A stretch of DNA of 64,000 nucleotides from Meghimatium bilineatum (taxonomy: Eukaryota; Mollusca; Gastropoda; Stylommatophora; Philomycidae): contig CM067306.1 in assembly GCA_034231615.1 (NCBI GenBank), positions 66,754,579 through 66,818,578 on the forward strand, in the 5' to 3' direction. Shown piece by piece: positions 41,990 to 54,007 of this stretch (its first letter is position 1; each line of letters begins with the position of its first letter). The position numbers were made by a program, and so were the translations under genes. A model generated the notes under the pieces. The model was not told the origin of the DNA. It searched no databases and saw nothing but the letters and a program-made list of their open reading frames with translations.

Positions 41990-43600
41990 AGAAATCAAAA
42001 ACAAAAGAGAGAAAAACTGGAGGATTGACTCATCAAAGTCAAGAATCACTCGCTGGGGTTCTTCGTGTCGCTAATGCTGCACAGCATAGACATAGAATTG
42101 AAATATAGATGCAAAGAATTGATGAAGAAACTCTTCAACAAAGACAATCACGACTTACTAAGGATGCTGATTTTTATCGGCGTTGAGCTAATCTAGAATC
42201 ACCAGCACAAAGAGAAAACCGACAAGCTATGAATAGATAATACCAGCGTCGTCACAGACAGCATGAAACTGTTGAGTAAAGGCAGAGTCGTCGTGCTGCA
42301 GATGCCGAGGGCTCACTCATTATCATAAATGTGTGGGAGTAAAGCAATTTCAAATGAAGCAACAAATTTTGCTGAGGATCGTGTTGCTGCACATAACTGT
42401 GGAATTTTGGATATTATTTGTCGAGTCTGTGGTGGAAAAATATTTTGGATATTATATGTCGAGTCTGTGGTGGAAAAATATTTTGGATATTATATGTCGA
42501 GTCTGTGGTGGAAAAATATTTTGGATATTATATGTCGAGTCTGTGGTGGAAAAATATTTTGGATATTATATGTCGAGTCTGTGGTGGAAAAATATTTTGG
42601 ATATTATATGTCGAGTCTGTGGTGGAAAAATATTTTGGATATTATATGTCGAGTCTGTGGTGGAAAAATATTTTGGATATTATATGTCGAGTCTGTGGTG
42701 GAAAAATATTTTGGATATTATATGTCGAGTCTGTGGTGGAAAAATATTTTGGATATTATATGTCGAGTCTGTGGTGGAAAAATATTTTGGATATTATATG
42801 TCGAGTCTGTGGTGGAAAAATATTTTGGATATTATATGTCGAGTCTGTGGTGGAAAAATATTTTGGATATTATATGTCGAGTCTGTGGTGGAAAAATATT
42901 TTGGATATTATATGTCGAGTCTGTGGTGGAAAAATATTTTGGACGTACGTCCTAACGATGGCAAGTTTACAAGTTCTTGCCGAAAAGGAAAGATCATGCT
43001 CATAAAGCCACAAAACATCCATGGTTTTAAGCTGGAGTATCGCGAATTCTTGCGCTTGATGATTTCTGATAATACACACATTTTCGCGAGAATATTCGCT
43101 CTTAGAAAAGTTCTCTTTCTTTAGTGTCAATGGGAGCAAATATTACGGATTGTCACGGTTGAGATCCATATGTTTTAAATGTTCATGGACAAACGTATCA
43201 TAAAATGTCTCATATACAACCGCCATACAACAAAGTTTCACAGTTTGCTTAGTTGTATGTTTTTGGTCAGTACTCAAGCAACAGATGTTCGACAAACACA
43301 TGCAGCAAATGTTACATGCGAAAGAGAAATTCTTTAAAAAACCGATTGTTATTTTCGTCAACACAATAGACTAGCACAGTCGTAACAGTTAATACGTGAT
43401 ATCGAAATAGGAGAGATTCAGAATGCTGCTCAACCTAGAAAAAAAATTACAATAGTAAACATGGTCTTCACGAGCGATCGTCAATCTGATCAACGTCACT
43501 ATAATGAACCAATATCTAACGAGAATGCAATGGCTTTCGTCAGCGACGATGCAAAACCACACTTTCGCTGTAACAATCGAATGTATTCATTCATAAAATA
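41990..43600 (+). pseudogene. Helitron N-terminal remnant, interrupted by an array
   Basis: From 42020 the frames are rich in R/Q/E: QRQSRLTKDADFYRR, SPAQRENRQAMNR, YQRRHRQHE, as in the charged N-terminus of Helitron Rep/helicase proteins. Next is HNCGILDIICRVCGGKIFW (42398-42450), the CxxC half of the Helitron Cys motif. After the 38-bp array come DVRPNDGKFTSSCRKGKIML (about 42942), QNIHGFKLEYREFLRLM, VHGQTYHKMSHIQPPYN (about 43182), FDKHMQQMLHAKEKF and YNEPISNENAMAFVSDDAKP (about 43500). Stops, frameshifts and loss of everything after this point (no Rep HUH or helicase motifs) make it non-functional. The family assignment rests on motif order recalled for Helitrons. Confidence 0.82.
42402..42943. 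repeat. 38-bp minisatellite amplified from the Helitron Cys motif, about 14 copies
   Basis: The unit is ATTTTGGATATTATATGTCG + AGTCTGTGGTGGAAAAAT and encodes the Helitron segment DIICRVCGGKIFW. The first copy keeps TATTATTTGTCG and the rest are near-identical. ATTTTGGA stands at the left edge (before TATT) and at the right edge (before CGTACG), a whole number of units apart. All plus frames are open by arithmetic; the expansion shifts the host frame. Confidence 0.97.
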
Positions 43601-44289
43601 TTGATTATGGACTATTCAATGAATTGGTTATGGACTGCATGGTGTCATACTCGCTTTTGCTCGCATACGGTGAGCCGGATTAGCAAGCATAATGGCAAAT
43701 AGAGGCACATCAGGGTAAGTAAACCATAAATTTTGTCACTACGGGTCCTGAGCGAATCTAGTATATACATATAATACTCATAATGCATAGATATCGCAGT
43801 CAAGCTGCTAACACTGACCAAACATATACCGTTCTCCGACCAGACTACATCCTAATACTCTTCAGGAGTTTGAGAACGGACAGCGAATGATAAAATGTAT
43901 GTCTGAAATTCTCTGTATGAATGTCTTCCAGCTAGTCATCCATACATTAGTCTGTCTGAAAATCTCTGTATGAATGTCTTCCAGCCCGTTATCCATACTT
44001 TAGCCCGTATAGTCCGTCCCTCCCTGATACAACACGGCTACACGTCAATAAAACAATTTAACATGAGCAAATAGACCCTTCAATAGACTCTCCAATACAA
44101 ACATGCTCAGCACACACTTCTGATTCTCGTTTCCAACGCAAACATTACGCTGCATTACTTTAGGTACACCAAAATGTACCTGTCCTGCTTTGAACTTTGC
44201 ATATTGCATACTTCTTCCAAACCTCATACTATTGTTTACCTACCAGAAAGTAGGCAATTGTACGAGAGAACAAGAAATGTAACAATATC
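43601..44289. other. Spacer with a family A fragment
   Basis: GACTACATCCTAATACTCTT + CAGGAGTTTGAGAACGGACA (43842-43885) is a family A 3' end. TGAAA(A/T)TCTCTGTATGAATG + TCTTCCAGC is tandemly duplicated at 43903-43985. The rest is unrecognised. Confidence 0.55.
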
Positions 44290-45200
44290 TGTGTGGTTTC
44301 ACATGTACGTTTTGTTGCGTGTTGTGAATAATTAAGTAGATTTGTGTTATGTTGTGAATAATTAAGTAGATGTATGTTATGTTGTGAATAATTAAGTAGA
44401 TGTGTGTTATGTTGTGAATAATTAAGTAGATGTGTGTTATGTTGTGAATAATTAAGTATATGTGTGTTTTGTTATGAATTTTTGAAAGTATTATGTGTTG
44501 TGTTTAATTGCGTATTTTTGTGTTTTGTTGTGAATAATAATTGAGTATATTTATATTGTGTTGCGAATATGTAAGTACATTTGTGTTTATTTGTCAAAAA
44601 ATGAGTACATTTGTGTTTATTTGTCAAAAAATGAGTACATTTGTGTTTATTTGTCAAAAAATGAGTACATTTGTGTTTATGTGTGAATCATTGAGTATAT
44701 TTGTATTGAGAATAATTGAGTAGATTTCTGTGTTATTGTTAATAATTAAGTATTTTGGTATTTTGTTGTAAAATCTTGACACTATTTGTGCTGTATGTGA
44801 ATATGTGAGTATATTGTGCTGTATGTGAATATGTGAGTATATTTGTGTTGTATGTGAATATGTGAGTATATTGTGTTTTGTTGTGAATATGTGCGTACAT
44901 TTGTGTTGTAAATCATTGTCTATATTTGTGCTGTGTTTGAATAATCGAGTATATGTTTTCGGAATAATTTTATATATTTATATTGTTATGTTTTGTGAAT
45001 AATTTTATATATTTATATTGTTATGTTTTGTGAATAATTTTATATATTTATATTGTTATGTTTTCGGAATAATTTTATATATTTATATTGTTATGTTTTG
45101 TGAATAATTGAGTATATGTGTTGTTATATTTTGTGAACAATTCATTATATTCATATTATAATGTTCTGCGAATAACTGAGTATATCTTTGTTGTTTTGTG
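44290..45200. repeat. Degenerate ~28-bp minisatellite, several sub-arrays
   Basis: Words such as GTGTTATGTTGTGAATAATT + AAGTAGAT (44330-44460), ACATTTGTGTTTATTTGTCA + AAAAATGAGT (44575-44670), GTGCTGTATGTGAATATGTG (44795-44880) and ATTTTATATATTTATATTGT + TATGTTTTGTGAATA (44960-45110). Each is locally homogeneous but they share the TGTGAATA.TGAGTA core, so one old array was re-amplified locally at least four times. Confidence 0.85.
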
Positions 45201-45490
45201 ATGTGAATAATACTAAAAGTTCACATGGGCATTGTTTGTAATTAGTACATTACAGTTCTTCTGTGCTGCCAGCTGTTGACTATCTTTGTATTGTGCACGA
45301 TTGAGTATGTTTGTGTTTTTTGTTTTGTTATGAACAATTGTGTTTTTTTAGAGTTTATTTATTTTCAGAAGCGACCGAGTATTTAGATCTAGTAGAATGA
45401 TAATCCAAGCACATATACAAATACTTGTTGCTCTGTAACACGATTATGAGATTGTGTACGAAGAAACGTGTAATCCAACACTTTAAATTC
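45201..45490. other. No recognised feature
   Basis: Unique T-rich sequence after the degenerate array. Confidence 0.4.
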
Positions 45491-45665
45491 TACTTCAGCA
45501 TTTGTTCTGTAGCTCCTGCAGATTAGCGGGATATAGTCCAGAAAACAGAATACGGTGTATCATGGTCAGAAAACAGAATACGGTGTATCATGGTTCACAG
45601 TTTACCTGCGATATCCGCGTCTTTCGTCCTGACACGTGACCGAATTCAGCATGACTACTGGATCA
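45491..45665 (-). mobile_element. Family A copy, minus strand, with internal duplication
   Basis: CTTCAGCATTTGTTCTGTAG + CTCCTGCAGATTAGCGGGAT + ATAGTCCAG at the left; CGTCCTGACACGTGACCGAA + TTCAGCATGA at the right. CAGAAAACAGAATACGGTGT + ATCATGGT is tandemly duplicated (28 bp, 45538-45594). Confidence 0.8.
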
Positions 45666-46044
45666 CTTTGACCTGTTATGGATGATTGCTAAACTCACCC
45701 TGAATATCCTTAGCTACCTCTCACAACATATATTTAGCAGGACGTTATATTCATTACCCCCGCCCCCTTTGGTCCCCAGAACTATGCGGGAACATTTATT
45801 TATATTTCCTAACATTAGATTCATCCCCCCTCCTTCTGTCCGTTAAATTAAAAGCTTTCTTTTGTTTCAGGATTAACCCTCCACCCTCTCCACCCTTGCA
45901 TGATTACAGTTGCAGTAACATCACTGATAACATTTGTAGCGAGAATGTTTAGAAACAATTCACAGCTTGCAATAATGGCATGTCTTTTGGTCCAGTCTGC
46001 TTTTTTTTCTTGTCAAATGAATGTGTCAGTTTCGTGTCTTGCTG
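45666..46044. other. C-rich spacer
   Basis: Two C-rich stretches (45757-45775, 45825-45845). No element recognised. Confidence 0.4.
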
Positions 46045-46420
46045 GTAACGGTATCGAGAAGTAATGGTATGGTGAAGTAACTGTATGATGAAGTAAAGGT
46101 ATGGTGAAGTTAGGGTATGGTGAAGTTAAGGTATGGTGAAGTTACAGTATGATGAAGTAACAGTATGGTGAAGTAACAGTATGGTGAAGTAACGGTATGA
46201 TGAAGTAACAGTATGATGAAGTAACAGTATGGTGAAGTAACGGTATGGTGAAGTAACGGTATGGTGAAGTAACAGTATGGTGAAGTAACAGTATGGTGAA
46301 GTAATGGTATGGTGAAGTAACGGTATGGTGAAGTAACGGTATTGTGAAGTAACGGTATGGTGAAGTAACAGTATGGTGAAGTAACGGTATTGTGAAGTAA
46401 CGGTATTGCGAAGAATAATA
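46045..46420. repeat. 16-bp minisatellite, about 23 copies
   Basis: The unit is GGTATGGTGAAGTAAC; variants AGTATG, GATGAAG, ATTGTGAAG. All minus frames open by arithmetic. Confidence 0.97.
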
Positions 46421-46539
46421 GCAAGAAATTTAAAACAAAACATAAATTTCTTGGAACAAAGAATAGCAACAGCGTTATTTCTGTCAAAATAAAAATGGAC
46501 TGTTTTGAAATTCTGAAGGTTGAGCATGCTTTACAAATA

Positions 46540-46615
46540 GATGGTTGGTTGGTTGGTTGGTTAGTTGGTTGGTTGGTTGGTTGGTTGGTTGGTTGGTTGG
46601 TTGGTTGGTTGGTTG
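46540..46615. repeat. (TTGG)n microsatellite
   Basis: About 18 TTGG units with one TTAG. Confidence 0.98.
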
Positions 46616-46804
46616 CTGATCCAGCGGTCTATGTACCTCCATGATGGGTTTCAGCCATAGGAAAACACAGTGCTGTCAGTTTACTCCTCCCCATGTGCTG
46701 CACAGTACATCTCTGGCTCCCTCCCAACCACAGAGGGTGCATACATATATATTCAGGTAAACATGAAACACATTTCAACTAAAAAATAAAAGCATAATTG
46801 TATA

Positions 46805-46935
46805 GATGACGTGTCATGAAGCTTCACTAAGAAAATAACCTCAATATAACGGCATGTCAACTACTAAGGTTTTCTGTTGCATGGGTGGTATGTCTAGTAG
46901 GCCATTGGTGAGACCCACAGTTGCAACCACATTCG
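46805..46935 (-). mobile_element. Family D dispersed repeat, minus copy
   Basis: Reverse complement reads CAACTGTGGGTCTCACCAAT, CATGCAACAGAAAACCTTAG + TAGTTGACATGCCG, TATTGAGGTTATTTTCTTAG and CATGACACGTCATCTATACA, matching 27170-27312 and 50028-50158. Confidence 0.78.
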
Positions 46936-47520
46936 TTTATAAATAGATCAAACGAATTAAAAGTCACGCTGACGTCCAGTGTGACATTACAAAATACATA
47001 TACAATTCTAACGTCATGAAAATCGCAAGACCATATACAAAAATTCATTGTGATGATTACAAACGCTCTTTATCTACTGCATGAAATCGTAAAGTGTCAA
47101 TTATAAAAGCACAAAAGACTAGATATGTTACAATTAATCTGATTATAAACTATTGTGTTGTGTTGTTATGTAGGTTTCCATCTTCTAATAATGTTATAAG
47201 TTATTTAATGACAATAGACTGGCTATGTTCAAATTATGTAGTTTATTAAGTCTGGTGAGGTGCGTGTTACCGAACGTTTACTTATTACTCTTGTACACTG
47301 TAAATATTAGCTCTTTTCTTAGATGTAACGGTGACATCACGAGGGCAGAGCAAAAACAGTCACGCCGTGTGAGTAACCTGATCAAAGAAAAGTAACGCAA
47401 AACAACAAAATGCGAAAAGTGCCTAAGAGTGCAGCATTAGTCGACACAATTTATGGTCTCCGCCCATAAACATGACGTTATCTACAGTTTTAAACTTTCC
47501 AATAGTCTAAATTATAATTG
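46936..47520. other. No recognised feature
   Basis: Unique sequence with no supported features. Confidence 0.4.
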
Positions 47521-48260
47521 AATCTGTCTGTCTGTCTGGCTATCTATCTTTTTATCCATCTATTTATATATCAATTTATCCATCTATTTATATATCAATT
47601 TATCCATCTATTTATATTTCAATTTATCCATCTATCCATCAATTTATCCATCAATCTATCTATCCATCCATCACTCCTTCCATCTATCCATCCATCCATC
47701 CATCTTTCCATCAATCCATCCATCCTTCCATCCATCCATCCATCCGTCCATCCATCCATCTATATATCCATCCATCCATCAATCCATCCATCCTTCCATC
47801 CATTCTTCCATCAATCCATCCTTCCATCCATCCTTCCATCCATTCTTCCATCCATCCTTCCATCCATACATCCATCCTTTCATCCATCCATTCTTCCATC
47901 CATCCATCCATTCTTCCATCAATCCATCAATCCATCCATCCATCCATCCATCCATTCTTCCATCCATCCATCCTTCCATCCATCCATCCATCCATCCATC
48001 CATTCTTCCATCCATCCATCCATTCTTCCATCCATCCATCCATTCTTCCATCCATCCATCCATTCTTCCATCCATCCATCCATTCTTCCATCCATCCATC
48101 CATCCTTCCATCCATCTATATGTCGATCTCTTACCTCTGTTTTTCTGTCTATCTTATCTGTCTGTGCATGTGTGTGTGTGTATGTCTGTACGTTTGCTTC
48201 TCTGCCTCTCTGTCTGCTTATGTCTATCCGTAATCGTTTCTGTCTGTCCGAATATTGAAG
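47521..48260. repeat. CCAT-rich microsatellite with TCTG flanks
   Basis: Starts as TCTG units, becomes TTTATCCATCTATTTATATA words, then a long run of CCATCCATCCATTCTTCCAT-type units (47660-48115), ending in TCTG/TATG units. From about 47900 a 20-bp higher unit CATCCATCCATTCTTCCATC is visible. Long open frames in both directions are compositional. Confidence 0.97.
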
Positions 48261-48359
48261 AATCGAATATCGATAAATTATGGACCGAATACTTACTCTA
48301 CTTGTGTTCTCGTGTTACCTGGAGACTAGAAAGCAGCAATAATAGCGACACTTTTACGT

Positions 48360-48560
48360 GACATGCATGTCGTAAGAAGCGACTATGCGTTGTAGGGTGG
48401 AGTTGTTGTTTCATCCCATAGATGATCTAAGTGACCCATTAGTCATGCTGGTCAGATGTCTTGAGCAGAATGGCGCAGATATCACAAATAAGCTGCAAAC
48501 TATGTGGTGGACTACATCCTACTAATCTGCAGGAGTTTGACAGTGAACGCAGAAAACAAA
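48360..48560 (+). mobile_element. Family A copy
   Basis: CATGTCGTAAGAAGCGACTA + TGCGTTG, GGGTGGAGTTGTTG, TGGTCAGATGTCTTGAGC, GCAGATATCACAAATAAGCT + GCAAACTATG, GACTACATCCTACTAATCTG + CAGGAGTTTGACAGTGAACG. This copy links the TCGTAAGA(G)GCGACTA 5' part to the shared 3' end. Confidence 0.82.
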
Positions 48561-48599
48561 GATGTTACAATGAAAACAAAATATTGTTAGACAGTAATT

Positions 48600-48905
48600 A
48601 ACTTCACAGGCATGACGTGACTTCACAGGCAGGACGTGAATTCACAGGCAGGAAGTGACTTCGTAAGCAGGACGTGACTTCACAGGCAGGGCGTGACTTC
48701 ACAGGCAGGACGTGACTTCACAGGCAAGGACGCGACGTCACAGACAGGATGTGACTTCACAGGCAGGACGTGATTTCACAGGCAGGACGTGATTTCACAG
48801 GCAGGAATTTACTTCATAGGCAGGACATGACTTCACAAACAGGTATTGACTTCGCAGATATAAATTAACTTCACAGACAGGAATTGACTTCACGGGCATG
48901 AAGTA
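48600..48905. repeat. 19-bp minisatellite, about 16 copies
   Basis: The unit is ACTTCACAGGCAGGACGTG. Central copies are uniform; the right end decays (CAGATATAAATTAACTTC). Confidence 0.93.
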
Positions 48906-49449
48906 ATTCGCAGAATAGAAAGTTATTTGTCCGTGTATTTTCAATCTAGTTAAATACTGAATGTTTTATATTTAATGTGAACTTTGTCAAGGAAATTCAA
49001 CACTATGTTTTTGAAACGATGAGCATAGTTTATTTCTTTGTTGTAACAGAAATGTCACGTCTAGCATTCATTATAACTTGCAGATTTTCTTCACAACTGA
49101 AGATTTTAAATGAAAACTAATATGTAATCGAGCACATATAACTTCTAGATAACCCACTGTTAAATTATTACGTACTTCTCGTTGGCCTTTTATCTAAAAT
49201 GCCCTACCATTTTTAGGACCAAATTTCGTACCTGCTAATCCCATTCAATTTCTCTCTGTTTGAAATACTGCCAAATTGAGTTTATAATCGAACCATTTAT
49301 CTTTTCACAGCATGTAGTTAATTAACGGGTGCTGGTACATAAGCTTAGTAATTACTACAACACCTCATTAAAATTCCACATTACACTTATGTTTATTACA
49401 AACGACTGGCATATTGTCAGCTCAGCTTTTGGGCATATGTACAGCATCA
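48906..49449. other. No recognised feature
   Basis: AT-rich unique sequence. Confidence 0.4.
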
Positions 49450-49578
49450 AGTTACCTTGTTCCCTGGCTTGTCATAATGAACATCCCTTAAAGTTACCTT
49501 GTTCCCTGGCTTGTCATAATGAACATCCCTTAAAGTTACCTTGTTCCCTGGCTTGTCATAATGAACATCCCCTAAAGC
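49450..49578. repeat. 42-bp repeat, 3 copies
   Basis: The unit is AGTTACCTTGTTCCCTGGCT + TGTCATAATGAACATCCCTT + AA; the third copy ends CCCCTAAAG. Confidence 0.95.
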
Positions 49579-50027
49579 TCTAGTATTTTTGGTGACAGTG
49601 CGTGGTCATTGATGAACGCAATATTACGTAAATATACGGACTGAAGAGCACTACTGACCTCTCGGATGACACCAATCGATTATGTCAACATTTAACGGGT
49701 CGGATCTGGTCGGATATAAATTTTTTGGACAGTTTCTGACAAAGGGGTGGTCCCCACTCCATTTGACGTCATGAAAGCTGGTGTTATACACCAATGAAAT
49801 TATTTGAATTTGATCATTTCTTTCTTCAGTTCTCCAAAAATTGTGTCACTTTTGAACACTTTTTCTGCTAAATATATTTTTAGAGGGATGGTGGTGGGGT
49901 GGGGATCATTTTACATAATTAAGCATTGGGGGGGGGGGGGATAGCTAAACCTTTGTCAAGTTGTTTACATGACGACAGAGAGAGTCAGCAATTGACAAAT
50001 ATGTCAGAGAAAACTTATGCTACGCAT
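49579..50027. other. Spacer with poly-G run
   Basis: Contains a 12-G homopolymer at about 49928. Otherwise unrecognised. Confidence 0.4.
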
Positions 50028-50158
50028 GTGGTTACGTCTGTGGATGTGGATAGCCCACTAGACAAACCACTCATGCAACAGAAAACCTTATTGGATGACA
50101 TGCCGTTATATATTGAGGCTTTCTTATGGAAGCTTTGTTGCATGTCATCTATAGGCTA
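50028..50158 (+). mobile_element. Family D dispersed repeat, plus copy
   Basis: ATGTGGTTACGTCTGTGGAT, CATGCAACAGAAAACCTTAT + TGGATGACATGCCG, TATATTGAGGCTTTCTTATG + GAAGC, TTGCATGTCATCTATAGG. The stem GATGACATGC / GCATGTCATC is perfect here. Confidence 0.8.
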
Positions 50159-50366
50159 CAATTATATACCTCCTCTGAGTAAGAAGACTCGATCAATAGG
50201 TATTGTACTAAACCGAAAGCTGAAGTCTCCTGTGTATGAAAGAACGCTCAGAACAATCACCCTACTGTATATAGGAAGTAAACGCTAAAGAATCACAATT
50301 TTCGCGGTTCCCAAACAAACAAGCAACCATTTATGGACAGCCTACAGTAAAAAAAAGTTATTTCCA

Positions 50367-50522
50367 CCGAAGATTGATGTGTCGGGCCATCGGCGCAAAT
50401 AACGCTGCGACACAACATTTTTTCATTTTGTAGACTACATCTTGCTGGATTAGTAGGACCATTGTCCTGCTACAACAAAGAAAAAGCTGGAGTTTGACAA
50501 TGAACGCTGAAGAAGTAGTAGT
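50367..50522 (+). mobile_element. Family B copy
   Basis: CCGAAGATTGATGTGTCGGG + CCATCGGCGCAAATAACGCT + GCGACACAAC, GACTACATCTTGCTGG, AGTAGGACCATTGTCCTGCT, GAGTTTGACAATGAACGCTG + AAGAAGTAGTAGTAG. Similar in length and order to 25649-25804. Confidence 0.85.
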
Positions 50523-51929
50523 AGAGTATTTTATTAAATAAATGTGTTAAATGTCACATGGAAGAAACCTCAAAATACCATCAACAAAACGACTTGGGAC
50601 TAGCTTATTCCTACCAGTAGAAATGAAACTCATCTAAATATGTATTCATCATTTCTTTGTTTTACCCGTTCATTCATGACTTGCTCATTTCGCGCCCAAA
50701 TTTCAAAATCTTGTATTTGTTCTTTCCATCTGGTGCAAGGTTAGGTCACGCGGTATGGGTTACAAGCTATTGGTAATGTTCAAGAGTGTAGCATACCTCC
50801 CATTCTTACACATTGCCACACCTAAAATCAGCGCTGCCACAGTTGGCGTGTTATCATAGGATTTGGAGCTTTTAGACGTAGTCTGGGGTGCTGGGATTAT
50901 TTTGGCAAATTAACCTTAATCTGGGTTTTTTTTAAATTTTAAAAATAAATCGAAATAAGCTAAAAGCCGGGTACATTCTTCCGGTAGGCAAAAAAAGGTA
51001 ACTATAAGTCTCATGAAATTGATGGAATTGCAAAGGGAAATAGACGAGTGTCTATTTATTTTTTGGTATTTTACCAAATGCCCTGACCTTATTTATATTG
51101 ATTTATGTAGTCTGAGGTTTTGTGGGGTTTTTCACAGGGCGATATGGTGTTATTTATAAATCGTCAGTGGTAACACTAACACACACATATAGCTAAATCG
51201 TGTTTACCTTAAGGCGGGCGTTTTAAATCTCTACTTTTTGCGGTTAAGACACCATTGTTCCTAATTGATTGTTCATCTACACGTTCTGTATAGCTGATTT
51301 TTATTTTTAATCCGGAATGTGTAATAAATTATTAGTTTTTGTGTGTCTTCTAGTCAGATAGTCATCTAGTTACGGTGTTATTTTTTCTAAGTATACCTTC
51401 TTAAGATATTGTTTTTGACATGATCGGTGACATAATACGACCTTTTTTTACTTATGGAAAAATATAAAAGGTGTAATAGTCCTTTTCTGTGATTTTGATT
51501 GGTTGTCGACACGACGTATAATGATAGCGACCAATTTAAAAATCGCGGAGAATGTCTAATGAGTTATTTTGGAATGTTGATTTTTCCACTGGCCAATATC
51601 TTACATTGTCGACGGTCTAGATTTTTGGAGCATGTCCTGTTTCATGACGAACAGAACACGGCTCATGATTGTTTGACAAAAGTTTTTCTAGATCATATTT
51701 ACATTACTTGGTGTTTGAATGGTTTAGACACAAAACTGCATGAAATCGAACCAGTTGTCTTGGTTGTCTGAGCCGCGGTCTATACCTTATGGTCTCAGAG
51801 TTGGATTTTAGATGTCTCAAGTGTTTCTAGCCGAAAGTGTTTGATTTCTGAGTAATTGTGAAATATTAACATACAGGCATTTGTTACGGCGTCTCACATT
51901 TTTTTCTTTAACTTTAGATTAGTACACAT
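50523..51929. other. Unique spacer with one unexplained open frame
   Basis: A plus-strand frame at 51499-51771 (90 codons, MVVDTTYNDSDQFKNRGEC at the start, ending HEIEPVVLVV) has ordinary complexity but no recognised domain, splice context or repeated copy. It may be a relic of an old element or an unrecognised exon. Elsewhere nothing is recognised. Confidence 0.3.
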
Positions 51930-52292
51930 ATTTGTGATAGTTATACCATTTGTGATAAGGTATAACATGTGTGATAGTTATAAAATATGTGATAAGTTAT
52001 AACATTTGTGATAAGTTATAACATTTCTGATAGTTATAACATTTGTGATAAGTTACAACATTTGTGATAAGTTATAACATATGTGATAGTAAGTTATAAC
52101 ATTTGTGATAAGTTATAACATTTGTGATAGTTACAACATTTGTGATAAGTTACAACATTTGTGATAAGTTATAACATTTGTGATACGTTATAACATATGT
52201 GATAGGTTATAACATTTGTGATAAGTTATAACATTTGCGATAATTATAACATTTGTGATACGTTATAACACTTGTGATAAGTTATAACAATA
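51930..52292. repeat. 19-bp minisatellite, about 18 copies
   Basis: The unit is GATAAGTTATAACATTTGT; several copies lack AAG (16 bp), mixing two unit lengths. Confidence 0.95.
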
Positions 52293-53482
52293 ACGGTGAA
52301 CGCCGAGGAAGTGTAATGTTAAGTTATTAGCTCGCCGACCAGTAGACGACGCATTCATCAATAATTGAGCACCGATATTGCCTATGATCTCTGTAATTAC
52401 TAAGCTTATGGTCTTCATATGTTCGTATGAGTGGATTATTTCATAATCACATTAAAGATTCATGATTAATTGTTATCTAGAATGAAGATATCGCAGCAGT
52501 CGCAGCGAATGACGTTTTAAAGATAGCAATGACTTTATTGTATGTTGAAAATAAATGTTTCAGTAGTTACTGGTATAGGCTGTATCATCGTTCGTTTGCT
52601 GTAACATGGGTAAACATCAAGTATTAAGAGTGTAATATTTGTCTTTTGTTGTGTTGAGATTATATGCAACGAGATATAAAATTAACAGTCAAACGTTTAT
52701 GAAATTGTAGTATTATTTACATTTTTGTGAACTTAAAATAAACGTAAACATTCATTGTACATACATACCATAACTATCACAATCTTCGTCCTTATATGAA
52801 CATTCTAAATACTAATGGTAGCATTGTGGAATAATAGACCCACAATTTTCTGAGTTTATGTTACAATATGGAGAGATTCACGTGTCCTGTCTTTAATATT
52901 ATCAGCCCAGACCGTACGTTGACCACTTCTTATCCTGACACCTTCTACATTACTCTACAAGATTGTTTTAGAGAGAAACTCACTTCTCGTCAGATTTCTA
53001 AATCACACAAGCTTACTACGTTTAGCGATTCCCAAAATAATCTTGTTGTCCAGCATGTCGTATATTATATATACCACATATTTCTTTAACATGATAGATA
53101 TGGCACTTCCACGGTGTTGTTTTCATATTTGTTTACAATTATCTTGATATTATCAAAATCCTTCTTTTTCTCAGTCTTCCCCTGGCCTTGTTTCTAAAAT
53201 CTTCTTATTTCTCTATTCATAATCCGATGTACGGTAAATATCGATAATTGTAGTTGGTTGAATGAAGTGTAACCCATCTTTTTACCAATATTCTTCTTCC
53301 ACTTTCAATACACGGTTGTCACATTTTTATCCAGAATAATTTGCCAATGACGGAGAGCATAGAATATGCAATTTAGTTTTCTGAACATCATATTCAGTTT
53401 GATTGTTTTATTTTCCTTTGCCACTGCTCCCTTACACAGATTCTATTGGATTTAAATGTGAATGGTAGCGGGTGGTACTCTT
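52293..53482. other. No recognised gene; possible old element
   Basis: 52868-53089 is an open frame without family features. On the minus strand of 53100-53420 fragments such as KARGRLRKRR recall a LINE C-terminus, but the match is too weak to call. Confidence 0.3.
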
Positions 53483-53768
53483 CTACATCTATGTCCATGC
53501 TCCCTCTATAACTTCTACATCTATGTCCATGCTCCCTCTATAACTTCTACATCTATGTCCATGCTCCCTCTATAACTTCTACATCTATGTCCATGCTCCC
53601 TCTATAACTTCTACATCTATGTCCATGCTCCCTCTATAACTTCTACATCTATGTCCATGCTCCCTCTATAACTTCTACATCTATGTCCATGCTCCCTCTA
53701 TAACTTCTACATCTATGTCCATGCTCCCTCTATAACTTCTACATCTATGTCCATGCTCCCTCTATAAT
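53483..53768. repeat. 32-bp minisatellite, 9 copies
   Basis: The unit is AACTTCTACATCTATGTCCA + TGCTCCCTCTAT, almost perfect. C/T-rich plus strand. Confidence 0.97.
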
Positions 53769-54007
53769 TTTATCAATGTGGAAACTCTTTGCTCTGTGCT
53801 CATTCTTTACCAGCATCAGTAGCTCCGGCTACATGTACACTGCAGTAAATGGAATATGTTCTGTATTAAAGCCATATTGTTATCTCTTCCATAGTAGATG
53901 AGGATGTAATAATCTGATCTTTACATGCAACAACAACAACAATAACAACAACAACAACAACAACAACAACATTATGGCAGGAAGAGTTGTTCATAACTAG
54001 ACAGGAG
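53769..54007. other. Spacer with (CAA)n
   Basis: (CAA/CAACAA)n at 53930-53970, about 13 units with one AAT interruption. Confidence 0.7.

Noticed and set aside
47518..48258. 246-codon open frame rich in HPSI words
   Set aside because: Direct translation of a CCAT microsatellite.
53100..53420. Minus-strand LINE C-terminus
   Set aside because: Only one basic GR.RKRR-like word matches; motif order of the reverse transcriptase is not visible.
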